Origin: Vitellaria paradoxa
Lineage: Eukaryota; Streptophyta; Magnoliopsida; Ericales; Sapotaceae
Length of the DNA: 64,000 nt
Direction of reading: 5' to 3'
Assembly (NCBI GenBank): GCA_019916065.1
Contig: CM034237.1
Coordinates: 1,240,001 to 1,304,000 of the forward strand
Part shown: positions 1 to 13,330 of the stretch, piece by piece
Numbering within the stretch: the stretch's first letter is position 1
Layout of the letters: every line of letters begins with the position of its first letter
Made by a program: the position numbers and the translations under genes
Notes under the pieces: model-generated
Seen by the model: the letters and a program-made list of their open reading frames with translations, nothing else
Database searches by the model: none
Told to the model about the DNA's origin: nothing

Positions 1-3000
1 ATGCTCGGCCTCTTTAGAACTTCCATGAAAACCTGATCAGATAGCCTTATTCGAGAAGAGGCAGCTAGCGTTGCAAGTGCGTCGGCGTAAGCATTATGAT
101 CCCTGCCAATGAGCTCCACGCTAGCTCTATTAAAGCCTTCAATTTTCTTCTTTGCCACTTCTAAATACTCCGCCATCTTCTCACTTCTAGCCATATACTC
201 ACCCTTCAGCTGGTTAGCAACCAACTGAGAGTCAGTATTTATTACAACATCGTTTGCCATCAATCGCCGAGCAATGTCGAGCCCAGCCAGGAGAGCTTCA
301 TACTCTGCCTCATTATTAGTAACCTCGAACTCGAGCTTTATTGCATATTCTATCGAGACCCCTTCTGGTGTAGTCAAAACTATGCCCACGCCGCCTCTTT
401 TTCTAGTCGAAGATCCATCAACCTCGATTTGCCAAGGTTGTTCGGCCTCAACGTGTTCGGCTGGGACAGACTTTATTTCAACTTGCCATATTTCTTTTGT
501 TGGACCACGGGCTGGTGTGGTAAATTTCGCTACAAAATCGGCCAGGACTTGAGCCTTTATTGCGGTTCTTGGGATGAATTTTATGTCAAATGCACCGAGG
601 AAAACTGCCCATTTTGCCACCCGGTCAGACACATCAGCCCTCTTTAAAACATGACCAATTGGCTTATCGGTGACTACCTGAATGGTGTGTGCATGGAAGT
701 AATGGGCTAACTTCCTGGATGCTATTATTAATGCCAATGTCAGCTTCTCTAAGGGAAGGTATCTGGTCTCCGCCCCTTGCATTGTTTTGCTCACGTAGTA
801 GATAGGATGCTGCTTCCCTTGTTCCTCTCTCAGCAGGACAGCACTGACTGCATGTTCTGAGACTGCCAGATATAGTTGCAAAATATCCCCCAGCTGCGGT
901 GTTGATAATATCGGGACAGTTGTCAGATATTCTTTAAGCTTTTCCAGTGCCGCGTCCGCCTCAGCATCCCATTGCATCTTATTGGCCCCTTTGAGCAGTC
1001 TGAAGAATGGTCGGCACTTGTCGGATGACCTACTGATAAACCGATTGAGTGCCGCCACCATCCCTATGAGCTTCTGGACTTTTTTTTTAGTGCGTGGAGG
1101 AGAAACAGATTGGATGGCACGTATTTGATCGGGATCGGCCTCAATTCCCCTTCTGCTCACCAAGTGGCCCAAAAATTTACCCGAGCCAACTCCAAAGGCG
1201 CACTTTGCAGCATTTAATTTTAACCTATACCGATCAAGGGTAGAAAAAACATGCTGGAGATGTTGGAGATGAGTGTTCGGCTCCTTGCTTTTCACTATCA
1301 TATCATCAATGTAGACCTCCATCGTCTGTCCGAGGTCTTCTTTGAATATTTTCGTAACTAGCCGTTGATAGGTGGCTCCAGCGTTCTTTAGTCCAAATGG
1401 CATAACCCTGTAACAGTATATGCCTCGAGGGGTTATGAAAGAAGTTTTCTCCTCATCAGGGCCGAACATGGGGATCTGGTGATATCCCCTATAAGCGTCC
1501 AGGAACGACATCCTGGAACATCTAGCGGTTGAGTCAACGAGTTGGTCGATCTTTGGCAGGAGGAATGGGTCCTTCGGGCAGGCCTTATTCAGGTCTGTGT
1601 AGTCTATGCAGACTCTCCATTTCCCATTCTTCTTTTTGACCACGACTGTATTGGCCAACCACTCCGGGTATGAGACTTCCCGGATGGCCTCCGCCTCTAA
1701 CAGTCGGCCGACCTCCTCTATGACCGCCTCTGCATGTTGGAGAGCTGATCGCCTTGTTTTTTGTACCGCAGGTTTTACCCCCGGATTCACATTCAACTTA
1801 TGAGTCATGATTTCGGGGGAAATACCTGGCATTTCATGTGGAGTCCAGGCGAACGTTCCAATATTTTTCAAGAGCATCTCCGTTAGCTCCAGTTTCTCCT
1901 CGGCGCTCAGGTTGGTGCCGATCAGGAAGAATTTGTCATCCTCAGCTGGGCCAATCTGATATTTCTCCAAGCCCTCTATGGCTTTCCTCTGTGGATCACC
2001 ACCGACATCATCGATCTTTGGGGCGTCCTCAGGTAGCTCCGTCAATTGGACTTGTTCGGGGATAGTCTTGGATTTTAGGGCTGCAGAGAAGCACTTTTGG
2101 GAAGTATTTTGATCCCCAAAAATAGAAATCACTTCCCCGCAATAGGGGAACTTCAGCACCTGGTGGTAGGTGGAGGGGACTGCCTTCAAAGCATGAATCC
2201 ACGACCTTCCTACTATAGCGTTGTAGGAAGAAGGGGAATCCACAACAGTGAACTCAACCTCTTGCTCCACCGGACCCACACGGACAGGAATGACAACTCT
2301 GCCCAGAGGCCAAACAGGAGCAGAATTGAATCCTATGAGCAGGCATTCTGCCGGTTTCAGATCCTCTTCAGTTAATCCGAGCTTCTTAAATAAGTTCAGG
2401 AACACGACTTCTGTTGAGCTTCCTGCATCCACCAGAATTCTTCTTACTTCGGAGTTGAACATGCCCAGAGTGATCACCAGGGCATCATTGTGCGGCAGCT
2501 GAACACCAGAATGCTCGTCCTCATGAAAGGTAATTTCCTCCATGGCGGCTTTCCTCGGGCGTTTGCTCGGCTGGCCTGCCACGCCCAAGATCTCTTGACT
2601 TTGTGGATTAGGGGCGTGGTTAATGACACTCTGGGGTCGCCGCTCCATATGGATCACGTGGATGACTGCAGGTCTTGGGACATCTCTACGTGCCCTGGCT
2701 CTTGGTGGGGGCTGGACCTCCTCGGCAGCCTCTTCCCCGGCAGTCTCTTCTCGTTGCCTCCTTGGCTCTCTGTCCTGTGGGGCTGCTTCTCTAGTTCTGC
2801 CCTCATCTATGAACTCTTTAAGGTGGCCTTTGCGCACCAATTCTTCCAGATGATGCCGCAACGACCCGCAGACTCCGGTGCGATGCCCCTTGTCTTGATG
2901 ATACGCACAATAATTCTTGGAATTCTCTTTTCCAGGGAAGTCCGGCAGCTTTCCGGGCCATCGAAAATATGGCTTACCTTTTATTTGAGGGAGGATCTTG

Positions 3001-3101
3001 AAAATCGGTATCTTGAACACTGTATTGACCGCTTCGAAAACGGACTTCTCTTCATCTATGAATCGGCGGCTTCCTCTCCGACTTTTATCTCCTCTCTGGC
3101 C
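1..3101 (-). CDS. pol: Retrotransposon pol: zinc knuckle, protease, RT, RNase H (partial, runs off window)
   Basis: The frame continues in phase with gag and I read no stop from 3101 down to 1. In order: a CCHC-like knuckle (YCAYHQDKGHRTGVC) near 2.85 kb; a retropepsin-like motif (LVDAGSS, DAG instead of the usual DSG/DTG) near 2.42-2.44 kb; reverse transcriptase with VCIDYTDLNKACPKDPFLLP, FGLKNAGATYQ and the catalytic box VYIDDMIVKS near 1.3-1.6 kb; a connecting RNase H; then a second RNase H-like domain with IEVDGSS near 0.42 kb and TNNEAEYEALLAGL near 0.3 kb. The dual RNase H arrangement is known from Tat-type plant Ty3 elements. Integrase is not in the window. Confidence 0.85.
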
Positions 3102-4358
3102 CTAGGATCTCCTTTCTTTTTGCTCGGCCGGCTGTGTCTCGTCCTCCACCTTGGCGTACTTTTCAATCCGGCACATGAGATCTGACATGTTGGCCGCGGG
3201 CTTTTTGGTCAAGGAGAGCCACAGCCTATCCTCCTCCCACAACCCCAGTTTGAACGAGGTGACGGCCAATTGCTCCGAGCATTCTCCCACCTCGTTGTAG
3301 AGCTCCAGGTAGCGGCGGGAATAATCTCTTAGCGATTCCCCGGATTTTCTTTTCATCGTGAGGAGAACGTCAGCGATTTTGGACTGTTTTGTGTTAGCCA
3401 AAAATCACAAAACAGCCCAAAATCGAGTGACGAACTCCTCTGCCAGCTGCTGCCAACACCGGATACTGCTAGGGGGCAGTTTATGGAACCACTGAAGCGC
3501 CGTATCCCCCAAACTGGAAGGGAATACTCTGCACATAAGGTGGTCGTTGCTGCTCCATAATGTCATGGCCTGCATGTAATGACGGTAGTGGGCCAGGGGA
3601 TCAGTTCTTCCATCATAGAGATTGAGCCTTGGAGTTTGGAATTTCTCCGGAGGCTCCGCATCAATTATTTCATCAACGAACGGAGAAGCAGAGATCCGCC
3701 CCAGGGCTTTCCTTGCCATCATGCGTGTGCTCTAGCCCTGAGCACCCCATTCCTCCTCTTGCCCCCACTCATCTACCTTCACCTTTCCCGCTTTCTTACG
3801 CTTCGAGGTCAGCTCCTCTTGGTCTGAGCTATCTGCTTCTTCTGAGTGTGCCTCCAGCACATTTTTCGAGGAACTCTTTTTGTGATGCACTTTGGTGAGC
3901 ATGTCAGCATCAGATTTCGCGTCACGTTTCGCAACGGCTTTAGCATGGCGCGAGCCCTTTCTAGAAGGAGTGACATCACGTCGCGAGCGAGAACGCACTT
4001 TCTCTTGTTCATGGGTGTCCCCGTCATCTTCATCAGTGGGGTCCTCGTAAAGAGCATCGTAACTTTCGTCAGATTCTGAGTCAGATCGATTAGAATCGGC
4101 TGCATGGCTAGCAGTAGACTTTCCCTTCTCCTTACTTAATTCCAGCAGAATCTCCTCCAGTTCTGCTTGCTTCTCACTGGCCTTAGCCATCAACTCCTCT
4201 CTCCGTTTCAGCGCCTCAGGGTACTCCATTTTTCTTCTCCTGGCATACTCCAGACCTGGAGTCCGGATAACCAACGCACTCCCTTTAGTTTTGGCAGGAG
4301 TGGAACCATCCCCTGCCCGTGGAGATGATGGTGGAGTAGTGTTTCCTCCCGAAGTCAT
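3102..4358 (-). pseudogene. gag: Retrotransposon gag, interrupted by three in-frame stops
   Basis: The reading frame starts at ATG 4358, about 95 bases inside the LTR/PBS. The first about 200 residues are charged and Ser/Lys/Glu-rich. A retrotransposon gag domain follows (motifs ALQWFHKL, LANTKQSK, GESLRDYSRRY). All in one phase, the frame is broken by TAG at 3732-3734, TGA at 3405-3407 and TAG at 3102-3104, after which it continues open into pol. The middle stop lies in an 18-base in-frame insertion that looks like an inverted copy of adjacent sequence. Gag would form the virus-like particle. This copy is presumably dead. Confidence 0.85.
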
Positions 4359-4435
4359 TATGTGGACAAATACTAAAGACTCGACAAAGGAACAAGAAAA
4401 AAGCTGGTGAACAATAATACTGGGCTAAACAACGA

Positions 4436-4453
4436 GTCCCACGGTGGGCGCCA
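4436..4453 (-). other. Primer binding site, tRNA-Lys type
   Basis: On the minus strand the motif begins TGGCGCCCACCGTGGGAC right after the LTR. It closely resembles the complement of the 3' end of plant tRNA-Lys (usual form TGGCGCCCAACGTGGG), with about one mismatch. This would prime minus-strand cDNA synthesis. The tRNA assignment is from memory of the family, not from a search. Confidence 0.6.
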
Positions 4454-4455
4454 AA

Positions 4456-5360
4456 TGTTCGGCAGCAAAAAATACCGCCGGAACTTCTGACCACGCCAAC
4501 CGAAAATGCAATCGCCGACCTGCCGAACAAAGACAGAAAGAAAGATTACGGCCGGAGTGGAGATCTCTGGCCGGAAAACCCTCCGATGCTTAAGTCAGCA
4601 AGTCGCTCAAAGAAGGAAACTTTCAAGGAAGAAGTGAGTAAAAGCTTAGGTTGGCAATAGTCAGCTTACCTCTGTGGTTCAGCAGAATGTCCTATTTATA
4701 ATAGCTCGAATAATGATTAAAACATACATGCGACTTGACGTTACGCACACTGCCGTGTCCCTTTTTTCCATCCTTGCTTTAAATGCCCCTCTCGTTTATT
4801 TAATGCCTCAAACCTCTCATTTAATACACCATGCCTCTCATTTAATGCTTCTGGTGGCTTAACACGGCATTACAACCAGAATTTCAGGGTCAGACTGTCT
4901 TCCTGTCACATCCGCCAACTACTCGTGACGAGATGGACTGATTCAGTTACTCTCTCAGAGATAAATATCCAGTTCAGTCTAACTATGGTGCATTTATGGT
5001 CATGAGCCCTCTTTAAAGGCTGTGGGTCCCAGGTTCAACATTTACTAGCCGCCAATGGATGGGCCGAGCAAACTAGCTATCGAGATCCTCGGCTATAGCC
5101 ACGTAACAACACACTGTTCATTGGTGCTGAGGTTCAGGGTATTCTTTGGAACACTAACCTTAAGACATGTGTTCATGTATAACACTCACGTGGAGCTCTC
5201 GTGCCATTAAACAGTTGTTCGGCAGGACGCCATGTGTCACGACGCAACGTGCTCGGTGAACGACTACGTGGCTCAGATGAATATGCTCGGTATTGGGCCA
5301 CGTGGCACGTTGACTACACTTGTTCGGCACCCGTACATCTAGGTATTATTTTGCCCAACA
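4456..5360 (-). repeat. 5' LTR of the Ty3/gypsy element (905 bp)
   Basis: On the plus strand the interval starts TGTTCGGCAG and ends GCCCAACA, giving the TG...CA termini and short imperfect inverted ends expected of an LTR. It sits two bases from the primer binding site and, on the other side, joins directly to peroxidase-unit DNA. The partner LTR and the target-site duplicate lie outside the window, so the ends rest on termini and context only. Confidence 0.75.
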
Positions 5361-5903
5361 ATATGTATATATATAGAGTCAAGCTACAAAAAATATATAT
5401 ATATAGTAATAATTTAACATAATGAAATTATGGGTCAACCGCGCATTCGGACGGAAAAGGTTACCGTTCGGACCTGATAAAAAATACCAAAAAATTTTGT
5501 CTTTGATTTGCTTATCGTTCGGAAGACCCTTCTTTGCATCCGTATGAACTCAATTTTAAGGGCAACTATTTATGTCATTCCGCATACTATTACAATTATC
5601 TGCATCTATTAATTATGTACACTCAACCAACAGCTAATCATAGAAAATAATATCACACATTTGCTTTTTCTGTTGGCTCTTACTTCAATTAAAAGATTTT
5701 GGGGGGAACAACTTCAATTAATAGTGATTCAAATTTAAATAACAATTCTGAGTACATTTGTTGGTAATTAAGAGTAAAACAAATTGAAAAGTAGTTAAAA
5801 CAAAATGACAAGAAATAATAGATCAACGAGTTCGTTAAATGAAAATTAAGCAATTTTCAACTTAAATGAATGGGTAGTAGAAGAGGTATATACTAGCTAG
5901 CTA

Positions 5904-7624
<1,721 letters not shown>

Positions 7625-7751
7625 GGCAACCAACCAAGAATGCTTTGCCTTTTTTTGGTTTTTAACGCAACAAAGTACTGATGAAATGTAATTTAATTCG
7701 GAAATAATAGCGAAAGAGATGATTTGTGAAAGCTTGATGGATGTTCATCAA

Positions 7752-7758
7752 TTTATAG
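7752..7758 (-). promoter_or_regulatory. TATA box of POX1
   Basis: Minus strand CTATAAATTGATG, about 130 bases upstream of the ATG at 7624. The equivalent in POX2 is an extended TATATATAAATT at about 15746-15757. In POX3 the homologous DNA stops just short of this box. Confidence 0.6.
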
Positions 7759-9748
7759 GGCAATGGGGTTGCCTTACGACTTTGTCTGAGTCACTATTTT
7801 CTGCAGCCCCGCGTTAGCTAGCCAATGTTCAACATTCGCTTCAACCTACATGACCTCTTCCACCTTGGCTACCTCACTACTTTTCTCATAATATATGTAT
7901 ATATATAAATTTTTGATTTAGCTATAATATAGCTGTCGTCGTATGTATATATATATATATACAGCAGTCTATATGCGCATTCCATCTGTCTGACTTTTGT
8001 TAATTACGTGAGATAAGAAGGTGACAAGGAATCACGGGACAGGTTGAGAACTCTTTTGAACTGAAAAAAAATGGCAATAACTTGTTATTTATGGCTTCAC
8101 TTTGTACGGTAGCACCGACAAAATCTCTGGCAAATTGTAGGTAGTATATATTGACCAAATCGGTCTAATTTTAAGACGTTGATACATGGTAATATATATA
8201 TATATATTATATTTATTTATTGGACAAGAGAAGGGAAGTCAGCCTTTGAATCTGAATCCTGCCAGTGGGTGTCAGTTCTTTTAACTTATAATATATTTAT
8301 ATATTGGATCTATATATATACATATACAGCTGACCACATGTTTTTCATCTTTTCATCGTACAAATTATGGGTTATGTTTAACTTTTTGTTAATTATGTGA
8401 GTTGCGAAAATGACAACGAACCGCTGAATAGGTAATTGCCAACTCTTTCCAAACTGGAGGAAATAACAGTTTTTTTATGGCTTGACCATAGACGTACGAT
8501 ACCGTACTTCTTTAAAGCTGTAAATTTGGAATATAAATTTATAAAGAGAAAATAAAATTATTTATATTTAATTTAATTTTTAATTGATAAAATAAAAAAA
8601 ATTTAACAAATATATACTTATTTTTCTAATCACTCCAAAAACATTAAAAATAAATTTAATATTTTTTTATTTAATTTTACTTCTCTAACTTTTTTCATAC
8701 AATTTTTTTTTCTATGAAAATCTCAATTCCTAACGCATTTTTAAGAGAAACTATAATGGCAATGAAAAGGTTATATACTTAACATGGAGGATTCGTAAGG
8801 GTGCATTTGAAGTGTTAAAAAATAAATAAATAAAATTTTTCTTTAATTTTTTTTAGTGTCGACACGTATCACTTATAGTAAAAATTATGCATTTAGTAGA
8901 AACTTGTAAAAGTTGGAGAAATTTGTAGATTTTTTATGTAAAGAAAGGAAAAATTTTTAACATCAAAAATTAATAAATTCGTTGAAAAATTTTTCTACTT
9001 CAAACGAAACTTGAATTTTGTGTGGAATTGATATTGGTGACTGATCATATGGATTATAATATTCTTCAAATACTAAGTCAAACACATGAATTCGACATTA
9101 GTGACCGATCATATAGGTTATAATATTCTCCGAATACTAATTCAAACAAATGAATCTATTGTTATATTACATAAGAAAATTCTGCACAAAAAATCGAAAA
9201 GGAATGGATCAAGTGGTGCAATATATCTAAATTGGCTAATAAACTCACCAAAAGTACTCTTTAATTACAAAACAGCTAAAATTCAGTCATTTTTATTATT
9301 TTTCTTTTGATAAACTTTTTTAACAAAATATTATTTTATTTTTATATACTAAAAATTCCGACTTAAAAGAGCGAACAACTACATTAAGTAGGTAATTTCC
9401 GTACTTGTTATGCTGTTCATTTGTATTTCCTTTACGCTTGTAAGGTTTTTTTAGTTTTTAACCTTACAAAATTCTCATATCCCCCCCCCCAAAAAAAGGA
9501 GTACACCGGGGGCTGCCTGTGCATAAAAATTACACAAATCTAATGCTTGCATTGCAATCGGAGAAGGGTTTAATTAATAATATTTGATTTTGGGTTGAGA
9601 GATTAGAGAGGCATCGAGATGAGTCCATGGGTACAAGAGCCCGAGTTCTTAACTCAAAATTCACGTGAGATTAGCTATCGTATCCGGTAACGTAAAATAG
9701 TAATCTATACAAATCGTGTTCGAATTGATGATATTATTGCGGTCAAAG

Positions 9749-10516
9749 TTGTTAAAATCGAGATTTTACTTAAAATCGGTAGAAGATCCAAAAATCGAAT
9801 CGTAAAATTTTACCAAATGCCTATAAAATAAAAATATAATCTATTATGTTATAATATTTTATTTAGAGCTTTCATTTTTTTGATAAGTTAATAATTTTAT
9901 TAATAAGAGAAAAGAGAAAATACATGTGTCAAGAAAAATGCTAAACCCGAAAACTTACTCATGTTAACAAAATGAATCCTCAACAAAGTTTACAAAAGAT
10001 TCTATATCTGGTTCTATAATTTCTTTACCCAAATACACAATTGAGACTATTAAAATAGTTGGTGTAATCTATACAGTTGATATTAAAATACTGATTTCGT
10101 TTTATCCTAATTTTTTGTTTGACTTGAAATGTATTTGTAATATTTTATCATAAGTCTTTTGGTTTCTATCCTACTTACCAAATTTAATTTATGATAGTCA
10201 ATTTAGTGTAATAACGCACATAGTTCTCAACTAGTGTAGTATAGTAAATAATAGTATTATAGAATTAAAAAAAAATTAAAAAAAAAAAGTAATAAGTGAA
10301 ATAGTTGTGACATATTATTTGAAAAAATCATAAAAATTTATTTTATTTGACAAAATTAGACAAAAATATTTAATTTTTAAAATCGGTAAAATCACTATAA
10401 AATCAAGATTTTACCTATTTTGCCCCTGTTAAGATTTTATATAAAATCGAACAAATTTTCCTACTCTAATATCGTAAAATTATAAGATTTTAAGATTTAA
10501 ATCAGAATTTTAACAA
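9749..10516. mobile_element. MITE-like insertion with TTGTTAAAATC inverted ends
   Basis: The interval starts TTGTTAAAATCGAGATTTTA and ends ...ATTTTAACAA, so the two ends are inverted repeats of about 10 bases with further AT-rich complementarity inside. The homologous stretch in repeat unit 2 (about 17565-17590) lacks it, which supports insertion here or excision there. No clean target duplication is visible, and about 170 bases to its left are also missing in unit 2. The superfamily is not assignable. Confidence 0.5.
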
Positions 10517-10742
10517 TGTATCTCAAGGTTATATCCTAAGTTGACTAGGCAATCATACGGAATAAAAGAGTTTTGAGCCTTAATGATTTGAGATATTTTT
10601 ATTTTATTGTATTTTATGATTTATAATATTTAAATTTAAATATTTATAATGTGCCATGCATGTTATTGGCATATCATTTTAGGGTTTTATACTAAAACAG
10701 CATGACATGATAAATTTATCTTTTCTTAAGCACCTACTGATT

Positions 10743-12005
10743 TTCGTATACATTTACATATTTTGTTCAAATCCTTAAAGCTTTAAATGCGTGTACAAAT
10801 CTTGATTTAATGCAAATGCAAATCTTGTACCAGATGGGATTCGTGATGGAACCACTTACATGGAGTGGTTACTATATATATAAGAGTTTGTATAATTTTA
10901 TTATTTTCTTAAGTTATTAAGGAGAGAATTGAATATTTGAGTTATTTGATTTCTTTATTTATTAAATGGATTTGGGATTAATACAATAAGTCTCGGTTTG
11001 GAAAGTTAAATTTTGTTATTTATTTTGCTTCAAAATTTAAGATTAGTATTCCACTAATTTGAAAAATTATGAAATTAACAATTAGATAAATTCTTTAATA
11101 ATCTTAAAAAATTTTGAATTAATGAGCATTGTGCAGCAAATTTAATGTTTTACTATGTTTTATCAATTGAAGTCTCATTCAAATTAAATGTCGGCCAATT
11201 ATGTTGCTCCGTCTATGAATATATATATATATATATATATATTGAATAATTATTAAGAGAGAATTGGATTAGTCAAAATTAATTAAAATTTACTTATTTT
11301 CACTTACTTTAATTTGAAGTTGTGTTCGTTAAAGAAGCTTATAGGTGTCTAATGTGATCCGCCTGTCCTCAAAAGCAAAAAAACAAATAAAGGGGGATCA
11401 ATGTTCGCTCTTTTATTTATATATCTACGCCTGCGCAAGGTTTCTTGTTAAAAATATTTCATATATGTGGAATTTATTTGTTAACATGAACGCTTTCCTT
11501 AGCTTAATTGAACTTTCCCTATATACAATTATATATGTATGTGCGCTGTACAGGCTCTTAAAAAAAGCCAAAATAAAAAATTATGAATAATAGATTATTA
11601 AGCGTTTTGAAAATAAATTAATAAAATATTTGAATAGTGAAATTTTTTTTTTAATTTTTGTATCATTTTTTTAGAGAGAAAAATTGTTCAAACGATTTTT
11701 CTGAGTCCGTCGAAATGATTTTATGTCAAAATTTATAAAGACTCGTTGAAAATTTTTAGAATTTGTAGAAAAATTATTAAAATTTGTGAAATGCTAATTG
11801 GAGTTTGTAAAAAATTTAATACAATTTGTAAAAAATTGTTAGAATATATAAATATATACAGATTTATAAAAACTTTATGAAATACGATAAAAATAAAATA
11901 TGTTAAATAATTTAAAGAATTTCAGTGCGCAAAACGCACACTTATTGATTACTAATGACAGTTAACTGATCTTCAATTGCTCTTGCCAGCTGCGATTGTC
12001 CGAGC
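10743..12005. other. AT-rich spacer, no gene seen
   Basis: Between the end of peroxidase unit 1 and the small-peptide candidate. It contains an (AT)n tract at 11217-11241. Short open frames (for example 11345-11590) have no family features, and I see no splice-linked coding signal. Confidence 0.5.
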
Positions 12006-12402
12006 TATAAATAGTAGTGAGAGATGAAGAAATCCAAACAAACCTCCTTACATTTGCGCTCTCTCTCTCTCTCTAAAACATTAAGTAGTCTGAAGATGGA
12101 GCGTTCAATGCGTCTGGTTTCAACAGTTCTGTTCGTCCTAACACTTCTCATGTCCAGCAGTTTGTTCTCTCCCTCTGTAAATTTATTATAATTAATGGAA
12201 CCACAACCCATAAGAATATATTTATTAACCCAAGATGGTGTTTAATTTGCTCTTTTAACTCATTTTACTAGTTGTGAGTGAATCATTAATTTTTATTATT
12301 ACCATATTTCATCCACAGTGTGCGCGCGCTGTGTTAACGAGTGGAGTACAATTGGAAACAAAGGAGAGCAAATTAAAATTCACTCTAAAGGAACCAAAGT
12401 GA
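12006..12402 (+). CDS. Candidate small secreted-peptide gene (two exons, unrecognised)
   Basis: A TATAAATA box at 12006-12013 is followed by a CT-rich leader and an ATG at 12096. Exon 1 (12096-12176) encodes MERSMRLVSTVLFVLTLLMS and a few more residues, a convincing signal peptide, ending at a GTAAAT donor. A CACAG acceptor at 12318 opens exon 2 (12319-12402), which stays in frame for 27 residues to TGA, giving a 54 aa product rich in Lys. An alternative third exon after the CAG near 12488 would encode a segment with RPTDPQSS, faintly like CEP-type signalling peptides, but the phase needs another donor. I do not recognise the family. The gene could be spurious, and confidence rests on promoter, signal peptide and splice signals together. 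Confidence 0.35.
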
Positions 12403-13330
12403 AATAATTTAAAATAATTTGTTGGTTCATAATTCATGTAATGAGATAAAAAATAAATAAATTTTAAAAATTTTTAAATTTTTTCAGTATTTTACATCAC
12501 GTCCAACGGATCCTCAATCTTCTGTGAGTATAAATTCCTATCATAGGAGAGATATGATTTACTTCAAGATGAGATGTAGAGTCAATTCATTAGGCTAATG
12601 TGTTTGAGTACTAAAACTAATTTTTTTTGTGTACTAAAACTAATTTTTAGTATTTTTGGAAGTTTTTTCATCTTATATATGGACTTTTTTACTAAAATTT
12701 GATTTTTTTTAGAAATTATTATTCTTAGCCTTTAATCACATTTAGAGAAAAATCAAAAAATTTATGTTCGTTTGGACAAAAGTTATTAGTTAAAAATTAA
12801 AGTCAAATAAAATAAAAAAAATTAAAATTTTCGGTACTTCTTTTAAAACAGATAACTTTTACCTAAATGGACATATACCATTAATATACTTAAGATTATA
12901 ATTTTTTAAAAAAAAAATTAAATCTTAATAAAAAAGTAATATAGAATAAAAATTATAAAAAATAAAAACTAATTTTGTTGTACCCAAACCAACCTAACTT
13001 CATAAAAAAAAAAAAGAAAGAAGAAAAAAAAAAAAGCCATCACTTTCTAAGATTTAGATCCGGGGAGTGATCATGCATGCCACGGAATAAACCTTCTTTT
13101 ATATATATATATATATATGTATCAAGCGCCACTGGTCGTTTATGTGAAAATAGAAAATTCAATTGCATGATTACAGCTATTGGGCCAAAGACTAACATTT
13201 TGAAATTGAAATATGCGTAGCTGCCAAGTACCCCCTTCCTCCCTCAAGCTAGCTTTTCAAACCCTTCTCCACTCTTTATAAACGATAACAATGAATCAGA
13301 ATTCATTCCAATCTATGAAACAAAAGTGAT
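12403..13330. other. AT-rich spacer, no gene seen
   Basis: Long A and T tracts, with a dinucleotide TA tract near 13100-13118. A TATA-like CTTTATAAACG near 13275 has no open frame following it. The sequence ends at the boundary of peroxidase unit 2. Confidence 0.5.

Larger units (their letters stand above)
1..5360 (-). mobile_element. Ty3/gypsy LTR retrotransposon, truncated by window start
   Basis: The minus strand reads, in order, 5' LTR (4456-5360), primer binding site (about 4436-4453), gag (from 4358 downward) and protease, reverse transcriptase and RNase H, running off at position 1. Integrase and the 3' LTR are outside the window. The second RNase H-like domain resembles the extra plant-type RNase H of Tat/Ogre-related lineages, so I infer that clade. 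The right end abuts sequence beginning ATATGTATATATATAGAGTC at 5361, which recurs uninterrupted at 13331 in the second peroxidase unit. This marks 5360/5361 as the insertion boundary. The gag frame has three in-frame stops, so this copy is not expected to be autonomous. Confidence 0.9.

Noticed and set aside
2248..2502. Possible overlapping antisense gene in gypsy pol
   Set aside because: No promoter, splice or family evidence; codon usage follows the minus-strand gene.
274..3185. Several plus-strand frames of 70-230 codons across the gypsy element, the longest at 2490-3185
   Set aside because: The minus strand is continuously open with protease, RT and RNase H motifs; the plus frames have no domain features and are shadows.
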